64,000 bases of DNA. Source: Thermohalobaculum sp965263335 (lineage in GTDB: Bacteria; Pseudomonadota; Alphaproteobacteria; Rhodobacterales; Rhodobacteraceae). Every line of letters starts with the position of its first letter. Position 1 is the stretch's first letter. The stretch is from assembly GCA_965263335.1 (NCBI GenBank), contig CBDHHE010000001.1, forward strand, positions 868,001 to 932,000. The letters run 5' to 3'. The notes beneath the pieces were generated by a model. That model ran no database searches. It was not told where the DNA came from and was given only the letters and a program-made list of their open reading frames with translations. Positions 59,375 through 64,000 of the stretch are shown piece by piece. The translations under genes and the position numbers were made by a program.

Positions 59375-60060
59375 GTGCGGCGCCTGGCGGCCGCCGCATC
59401 GCACCGGCGCAACAACCGCACCAAAGAAACCACACCCTCACCCTGTCGATCCTGATCGCGGTCGCAGTCGGCTGGGGGCTTGCCGAGACGGGTGTCCTGC
59501 CGCTCGTTTGGGTTGAACGCGCCTTTCTGCTTCTGGTGGCCGCAACCGGGTTCGGCTTGTTGCGCGCGATGGGACTGGGCGCCGGTGCGGCAGCGCTGTG
59601 CAGCCTCGCGGTGGCCGGCGCGCTCCTGACCTTGCAGATGCGCGTGCCCGAGACGCGCCTCATGCCCTATGCCATGGTGCTCGTGGTCAACGTGGCCATC
59701 TCGCTCATATTCGCCCGGGGCTTCTTGCCCGAGCGGGAGGCGGTGCTGCTCCAGTTCGTGCGCGTGACGGCGCCCGCGGGCGTGCGCGTGACACCCGACT
59801 TCGCCCGGTTCATGGAGCGCCAGGGCGCCTTCTGGGCCATCACCGCGCTCAGCATTGCGCTCAGCGCCGGGGTTGCGATGGCCTGGGCTGATCTGCGGCC
59901 AGTCGCGGTGCGGTCCCTTCTGGGGCTTGCCGCGTTCCAGATCGCCTTCTTCGTCAGTGCCCACTACTATGTGAACTGGCGCTACAAGCGGCCGGAGACC
60001 TGGCTCGACACCTTGCGCGCAATGGGGCGCCCATCGGTGTGGTCAGCGCTGAAACTCTAG
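59371..60060 (+). CDS. polytopic membrane protein (ApeG/COG4648-like)
   Basis: A 229-residue protein with an N-terminal soluble stretch and about six hydrophobic segments (LSILIAVAVGWGLAETGVLPL, LLVAATGFGLLRAMGLGAG, AMVLVVNVAISLIFARGF, ITALSIALSAGVAMAWADL, LLGLAAFQIAFFVSAHYYV). The segment FARGFLPEREAVLLQFVR and the C-terminal VNWRYKRPETWLDTLR are those of the ApeG/COG4648 type found in all aryl-polyene clusters. The exact function is unknown. It is coupled to the ACP gene and leads to the AMP ligase (TAGTG overlap). Confidence 0.8.
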   Translation: MSAAPGGRRIAPAQQPHQRNHTLTLSILIAVAVGWGLAETGVLPLVWVERAFLLLVAATGFGLLRAMGLGAGAAALCSLAVAGALLTLQMRVPETRLMPYAMVLVVNVAISLIFARGFLPEREAVLLQFVRVTAPAGVRVTPDFARFMERQGAFWAITALSIALSAGVAMAWADLRPVAVRSLLGLAAFQIAFFVSAHYYVNWRYKRPETWLDTLRAMGRPSVWSALKL

Positions 60061-61400
60061 TGACCAACGTGCCGAAGTGCCTGGCCGTCACCGCCAAGGA
60101 CCAGATCTCCTGGGCACGGTTTGCCGGCGATGTCGCAGCGCTCGCCGAGCGCATCGGCGGTCATGACAGCATCTGCAATCTGTTCGCAAGCCGGTACGCC
60201 TTTACGGTCGGCCTCGCTGCGGCCCTTGTGGCGAGCGTGCGCACGGTGCTGCCTCCTTCCCGCGCGCCCGAGGCGATAGCGGCCACCATAGACCCCGGCA
60301 CCCTCGTGCTCGGGGCCGCAGACACCCCAGTTCCCGATGGCGCGCCGCGCGTCGACTGCTGGCAGGTCACTGCGCCCGGTGATCCCGAGGCACTGCGCTC
60401 AAGCCTTGCCCGGGCAGACGCTGAAATCCACGTGTTTACATCCGGCTCCACAGGGCGCCCGCAACGCCATGTCAAGACCTGGAAGATGCTGGCCAACGGG
60501 GCGGCGGCGACAAGCCTCCTGCTGGAGCACCTCACCGACACCGGCACGCACGCCCTGCTGGGCACAACCCCGGCGCAGCACATGTACGGGCTCGAGGCGA
60601 CCGTGCTCACCGCACTCGCCCATGATCACACGATGCTCGACATGCCCGTGTTCTACCCCGCAGATCTGGAAGCGGCGATCGACCGCGCCAGTGCTGCCGG
60701 CATCGAGACGATCTCGCTGATCACGAGCCCCGCGCATCTGCGGTTTCTGGCACCGGTGATCTGCGCGCGCGATCAGATTTCTGCGGTGATCTCCGCAACA
60801 GCGCCAATGCCCGATGGACTGGCGCGTCAACTCGAAGACGCGGGGCGGCCTGTCTACGAAGTCTATGGTGCAACCGAGTGCGGCTCGATTGCGACAAGGC
60901 GCACGATCGAGGGTCCGGCATGGTCTCTGGTCGCCGGGTTCTCCCTCAATACCGGCGTCACGCCACCGGTGGTCACCGGAGTTCAGCTTCCGGCACCGGT
61001 CCCGCTCGGCGATCTCGTCAACCTGATGGAGGATGGGCGCTTCAGCCTTGCGGGACGGGTCGGAGACACCGTCAGTATCGCGGGCAAGCGGCAATCCCTG
61101 GGTGCGCTGAACGCGTTGGTCGCGGATGCACCCGGACTGAGCGACGGTGTCATCCTGCGCGAAAGATGCGGCGACGAGGACGTTCTCGGGGCCGTTCTGG
61201 TTGCGGACCATGCAACAGGCGACGAGGCGTCCTGTCGCGCTGCATTTCGGACCTATCTCGCCGAGCGCATCGACCCGGTGTTCATCCCGAAGCGCATTGC
61301 CTTCACGAACAGGCTGCCACGCGGTGAAACCGGAAAACTGACCAAGACGGCTCTGCGCTCTCTCGCGGCACTTCTCGGACGCAACGACCGGTCCGCATAA
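60060..61400 (+). CDS. AMP-dependent acyl/aryl-acid ligase (ApeH-like)
   Basis: A 446-residue member of the ANL (AMP-forming ligase) family, compact as in aryl-polyene clusters. The P-loop FTSGSTGRP is at 126-134, YGATECGSIATR (A5) near residue 271, and the end PRGETGKLTKTALR carries the family's catalytic lysine (A10). It activates the aromatic starter acid as an aryl-AMP for loading to the ACP or CoA. I chose the GTG at 60060, which overlaps the previous stop. A GTG seven codons upstream is alternative. It is the last gene in the operon. Confidence 0.88.
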   Translation: MTNVPKCLAVTAKDQISWARFAGDVAALAERIGGHDSICNLFASRYAFTVGLAAALVASVRTVLPPSRAPEAIAATIDPGTLVLGAADTPVPDGAPRVDCWQVTAPGDPEALRSSLARADAEIHVFTSGSTGRPQRHVKTWKMLANGAAATSLLLEHLTDTGTHALLGTTPAQHMYGLEATVLTALAHDHTMLDMPVFYPADLEAAIDRASAAGIETISLITSPAHLRFLAPVICARDQISAVISATAPMPDGLARQLEDAGRPVYEVYGATECGSIATRRTIEGPAWSLVAGFSLNTGVTPPVVTGVQLPAPVPLGDLVNLMEDGRFSLAGRVGDTVSIAGKRQSLGALNALVADAPGLSDGVILRERCGDEDVLGAVLVADHATGDEASCRAAFRTYLAERIDPVFIPKRIAFTNRLPRGETGKLTKTALRSLAALLGRNDRSA

Positions 61401-61420
61401 TCCGCAGTCGTCGAGCCGGG

Positions 61421-61455
61421 AAAAGAAAAACGAGGCTTGCGCACAAGCCCCGTTT
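61421..61455 (-). terminator. rho-independent terminator serving the small secreted-protein gene
   Basis: A 12-bp stem (AAACGGGGCTTG with CAAGCCTCGTTT, one mismatch) read on the minus strand is followed by TTTCTTTT. It lies 29 bp past the stop of the 46-aa gene (61484). On the plus strand the hairpin is followed by GCC-rich sequence, so it works mainly in the minus direction. It also separates the polyene operon from the methyltransferase side. Confidence 0.7.
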
Positions 61456-61483
61456 CCTTGGTCCCTCGACAGGTTCTGCTCTC

Positions 61484-61624
61484 TTATCTCGTGTCCACCG
61501 TGACCCCGTTGGTGGTATGGCCCACTGGTCGGACGGACGCATCTGAGGCGTCTTCTGCCCGGGCAAGCCCCGTAAACATGATCGCCACCGCAAAGACCAC
61601 GAACCCGATGAGGATGCGTCTCAT
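61484..61624 (-). CDS. 46-aa secreted small protein
   Basis: A compact gene with a start ATG at 61624, an AGGA ribosome-binding site about 9 bp upstream, and its own terminator (61421-61455). The protein starts MRRILIGFVVFAVAIMFTGL and has a Sec-like signal with ARAED as the likely cleavage area, leaving a mature peptide of about 23 residues (EDASDASVRPVGHTTNGVTV plus DTR). It is polar, with one His and no Cys. No homologue is known to me. Possible roles are envelope stress, signalling, or a leaderless fragment of a longer ancestor. Confidence 0.6.
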   Translation of the reverse strand: MRRILIGFVVFAVAIMFTGLARAEDASDASVRPVGHTTNGVTVDTR

Positions 61625-61915
61625 CCCGTGCGTCCTATGGGGCGTGTGCCGGTCATCCCAATACTCGGTTCCCTCGATGACCGGCGCCTACCCCCCGAGC
61701 CCAGAGGGCCGTGCGATGTCGCGTGCAGGAATATGGTTAAGAGGGGAACGTGACCGGAATACGGCTTGAATCCGGTATGATTGTGCAAATTAAGTTTTAC
61801 TCAACCATGAGAGTATCGGGCCCTAGATCAAGCTGATGACGAAACTCCGCGATCACCGCAGATTAGACCAATTTCGCCGCCCCAGAGCTGTACCCGCCTG
61901 AAATACAACCTGTCC

Positions 61916-62689
61916 TCAATTGGGGCGGAGAAGTGCCGAGAACCGCCGAATGCCGCCCGTCCCGACGTCAGGACCCAGCAGTATCCGAGCGAGCCGACCC
62001 CGTGCCGCCTCCTTTCGCGTGCCGAAATAGTCATGCAAATTCAGACGGCTATCCACCGGCACCACGTTCCAGTCGACATAGGTCACACCATAGCCGCGCC
62101 CCGCGGCCAGCATCTCCAGCCCCCCCCGCGAGACCACACCGATGGGCGCCTCGCCCTGCCCGGCACGCGGGGCGGCGTTGAGAATGCTGTTGGTCCGCTC
62201 GGTCTTCAAACGGATGATGGGCTCGTCGGTGTCGACCAGCGCCGTGTCCACGATGATCAGGCCGGGCTTGAACGCCGCCATCTCCCGCATCAGCCGGTCA
62301 TGATCGAGAATGTGGTAGAACAGGCCGAGACACAGCACGATGTCGAACCGGGCCCCCTCGGCGCGCAGACGCGGCATCTCCTCGAACACGTCTCCAGCGA
62401 CGAACCGGACCTTCTCGCGATCCGCGCCCTTGATGATTCCGCTCGATTTTTCAATGAGATCCGGACGCACCTCGATCCCGGTCACATGCGCCGCACCGGC
62501 CCGCAGCGCACCATAGCTCCAGCGCCCGTCATGGCTGGCGAGGTCCAGCACCCGCGCGTCCGCAAAGGCCTGAAGATTGGGCGCGAACATCGCCGCATAC
62601 CGTGCATTCAACCGGTTGCGGCCCTTCTCGCCATACCCCGCACCCCCCGTGGGCGAGAACCCGGAGGCCTCGGTAAACACATCCTGCAC
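61916..62689 (-). CDS. class I SAM-dependent methyltransferase
   Basis: A 257-residue protein with a GTG start at 62689 (GGGGGG upstream), giving VQDVFTEASGF. The SAM-binding strand reads ARVLDLASHDGRWSYGALRAGAAHVTGIEVRPDL (DxASHDGR in place of DxGxGxG), and motifs FDIVLCLGLFYHILDHDRLMREMA and PGLIIVDTALV follow. The sequence resembles CmoB-like and TylF-like uncharacterised methyltransferases. The substrate cannot be read. The frame runs on upstream into the dispersed repeat, so the real start is the internal GTG. It could modify the polyene product, but it is separated from that operon and on the opposite strand. Confidence 0.7.
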   Translation of the reverse strand: MQDVFTEASGFSPTGGAGYGEKGRNRLNARYAAMFAPNLQAFADARVLDLASHDGRWSYGALRAGAAHVTGIEVRPDLIEKSSGIIKGADREKVRFVAGDVFEEMPRLRAEGARFDIVLCLGLFYHILDHDRLMREMAAFKPGLIIVDTALVDTDEPIIRLKTERTNSILNAAPRAGQGEAPIGVVSRGGLEMLAAGRGYGVTYVDWNVVPVDSRLNLHDYFGTRKEAARGRLARILLGPDVGTGGIRRFSALLRPN

Positions 62690-62814
62690 GCTGATTGCCC
62701 CCCGGCGAACCCATCTACCTTGGTGTAAACGTTCACGCCGGGCATCCGGTTGCCGGAACGCGTTGTGCATGAGGTGTGGACACACAACCCTCTGATCCGG
62801 CGCGATATTTCCAA

Positions 62815-62874
62815 TGCACGGCCCATGCAGAGCCCATGCACAGTGCGTATTCAAACCATTGTGGTCAGGTTTTG
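62815..62874 (+). repeat. dispersed repeat, copy 2
   Basis: 60 bp matching 44604-44663 at 50 of 60 positions, same orientation, no gaps. It falls in the divergent intergenic region between the methyltransferase start (62689) and the ParB-like gene (62917). The flank has a second copy of GCCCATGCA instead of the long hairpin arm seen in copy 1. Both copies contain ACCA-N3-TGGT (ACCATTGTGGT here), which could be a protein-binding site. Confidence 0.8.
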
Positions 62875-62916
62875 CGGCGGATTGACGGACCGGCGGACAC
62901 GCGTCAGAGTTGAGAC

Positions 62917-63183
62917 ATGCCGTCCATGGAACCCCGCACCCTGCCCATCGAGAAGATCCACGTGCCGGTCAAGCGCGCCCGGACGCTGGAGCCCGCCAAG
63001 GTCGAGGCGCTGGCCGAAGACATTCTGGAGAACGGCCAGAAGATCCCGATCCAGTGCCGGGTCGACACCAAGGCCGCCGAGCCGCGCTTTGTGCTGGTCG
63101 AGGGCTATCACCGGCTGGAAGCCGCCAAGTCCCTGGGCGAGACCACCATCAGCGCCTATCTGGTACAGGCGCGGGTGAGGTAG
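62917..63183 (+). CDS. stand-alone ParB N-terminal-like domain protein
   Basis: An 88-residue protein with the ParB/Srx fold. LPIEKIHVPVKRARTLEPAKVEALAEDILENGQKIPIQCR is the typical first half, and FVLVEGYHRLEAAKSLGETTISAYLV carries the ExxR/GxHR box (here EGYHRLEA). In sulfiredoxin the same site is GCHR with a catalytic Cys; here Tyr replaces it, so it is more like the CTP/nucleotide-binding ParB type. It has no DNA-binding helix-turn-helix domain, so it is not a partition protein. The ATG at 62917 gives MPSMEPRTL; the inner ATG at 62926 is alternative. Confidence 0.75.
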   Translation: MPSMEPRTLPIEKIHVPVKRARTLEPAKVEALAEDILENGQKIPIQCRVDTKAAEPRFVLVEGYHRLEAAKSLGETTISAYLVQARVR

Positions 63184-64000
63184 AGTCCGTTCAATTGTCG
63201 ACGCTTGCACAGAAATCTCGCATAATTCACTTTGCATAAGTTATAGAACTATCTGGTATTCAGCATGGAGGAAAAAGTATGCATGTATCGATTGTTCACC
63301 ATTCAGTTGCGATAGCTTTCAGAAGGATTTGCATAATCGTTACTTGGCAATTGCAGTAGCAATACGTCCTGCACATTCTTGGTGTAATCGTAATTGACCC
63401 GAGCAAAGTAGAAAGGTCGTAAAGGAGATCTTCAGTTGCATGCAATTAGCATTGGCGGCCGCGATACTTGCCATCGTTTGAAATCAATGACCCCTCATAG
63501 ACCCAAGGTGACCAAGAACCGAGGTGAGCGAAACGACCGACCTTTTCTTTTCTTTCAATTGTCAGATTTAGGAAGTAACTTTCTCAAATACAGTTGATAA
63601 AGATGGAAGCTATGGTCCAGCTTCAGGAAATTGCTGATTCAAGGCGGCCCACTTAGTTATGAGCCTTTCATATTTCGCTTTCTTTACCAAATACATTTTA
63701 GCGTTCAGCGAACGAAGCGAATAGGGAAGACGAGCAAGCGCTCTAGAGAAAATAAAGCAGTATCTTCGCTTAAATCAACTTTGCGTCCTCGATTGTGTAG
63801 TTCGACACAGAGAAATTAGCTGTTTTGGGCCATCGAATAAAGACCAAGTGAGGTACCGAATTTTTGAACGCTTTTCGACGAGGTAAATCGCAACAAAAGC
63901 TGAACTTCAGCGCATTTTATAACAGGGCTCGAACCCGTTCATGTTAAAGGATTCGAAAGTTCTGCTAAAACCAAGAGGCGAATCAATATGGCTCACAAAG
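63184..64000. other. AT-rich region, no gene recognised
   Basis: About 817 bp with a clear drop in GC (one counted 60-bp line, 63241-63300, is 22 of 60 GC) beside GC-rich genes. A 53-codon TTG-started frame (63436-63597) and a 62-codon frame (63631-63819) exist but look random. Near the edge, a start codon at 63988 (MAHK) might begin a gene that continues beyond the window. A 15-bp sequence like a T-arm stands at 63923-63937 without the rest of a tRNA. It may be a recent insertion or an island boundary. Confidence 0.5.

Noticed and set aside
63436..63597. A 53-codon TTG-started frame with an AAGGAG site
   Set aside because: The protein is low in pattern, has no recognisable feature, and the region is AT-rich non-coding in appearance.
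63921..63940. A tRNA gene suggested by GGCTCGAACCC-like sequence
   Set aside because: Only a T-arm-like piece can be drawn. No acceptor stem, anticodon arm or D arm fits around it.
63988..64000. Start of ribosomal protein L27 (MAHK...)
   Set aside because: Only four codons are visible before the window ends, and no rplU gene lies upstream. The match may be chance.

Overview
The window is about 64 kb of GC-rich, densely coding DNA from an alphaproteobacterium, most likely a marine member of the Rhodobacterales (Roseobacter-like). The reasons are the paired trimethylamine monooxygenase (tmm) and TMAO demethylase (tdm) genes, a glnT-glxBCD type methylamine cluster, a TakP-type TRAP binding protein, a DUF6476-like protein and overall gene style. 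No rRNA, CRISPR array, complete insertion sequence or prophage is visible. There is one tRNA, tRNA-Asp(GUC).

Layout. 1-8.1 kb: central carbon metabolism (3' end of tkt, a Nudix gene, gap, pgk). The tkt-gap run is interrupted by about 1.5 kb of looser DNA holding a degraded Hcp-like gene, a small monooxygenase and a small ORF. 8.2-23.7 kb: scattered housekeeping and catabolic genes. These include an amine-oxidase-like flavoenzyme, a glyoxalase-like protein, a periplasmic metallo-hydrolase, tuf with its terminator, two CaiB/BaiF CoA-transferases, a P1 peptidase, an RluD-like pseudouridine synthase, a YfgM-BamB pair for outer-membrane assembly, and an orphan TRAP binding protein. 24.0-37.9 kb: a methylated-amine nitrogen module. 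A GntR/FCD regulator is divergent from a gmaS-like/mgsABC operon, followed by a nitrilase, two uncharacterised genes, tmm and tdm. An ammonium transporter with a 58-aa membrane partner faces this operon. Together these would oxidise and demethylate TMA and TMAO, move the amine nitrogen onto glutamate and take up ammonium. The dimethylamine monooxygenase and N-methylglutamate dehydrogenase genes are not in the window.

38.1-44.6 kb: a four-gene membrane operon around a ferric-reductase-like/Rieske fusion, a secreted caspase-SUMF1 fusion protein, and acs. 44.7-49.3 kb: a single-CBS protein with a Cys-rich tail, then a hydantoin/D-amino-acid cluster (racemase, hydantoinase, DapA-like lyase, N-carbamoyl-D-amino-acid hydrolase). 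49.4-61.4 kb: a tightly coupled 14-gene operon of aryl-polyene (xanthomonadin-like) type. It has a glycosyltransferase, two hot-dog dehydratases, an LpxL-like acyltransferase, LolA-like and MMPL export proteins, a ketosynthase with a chain-length-factor partner, a ketoreductase, a flavin-dependent halogenase-like enzyme with the WxWxIP motif, an ACP, a membrane protein and an aryl-acid AMP ligase. It lacks the aromatic ammonia-lyase of classical clusters, so a halogenated polyene pigment is an attractive hypothesis. This is the most interesting locus in the window. 61.4-64 kb: a tiny secreted-protein gene, a methyltransferase, a stand-alone ParB-like domain protein, and an AT-rich tail with no recognisable gene.

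Two non-coding signals stand out. One is a 60-bp repeat (50 of 60 identical) at 44.6 kb and 62.8 kb. The other is a set of helically phased CCAA boxes shared by the methylamine-operon and ammonium-transporter promoters.
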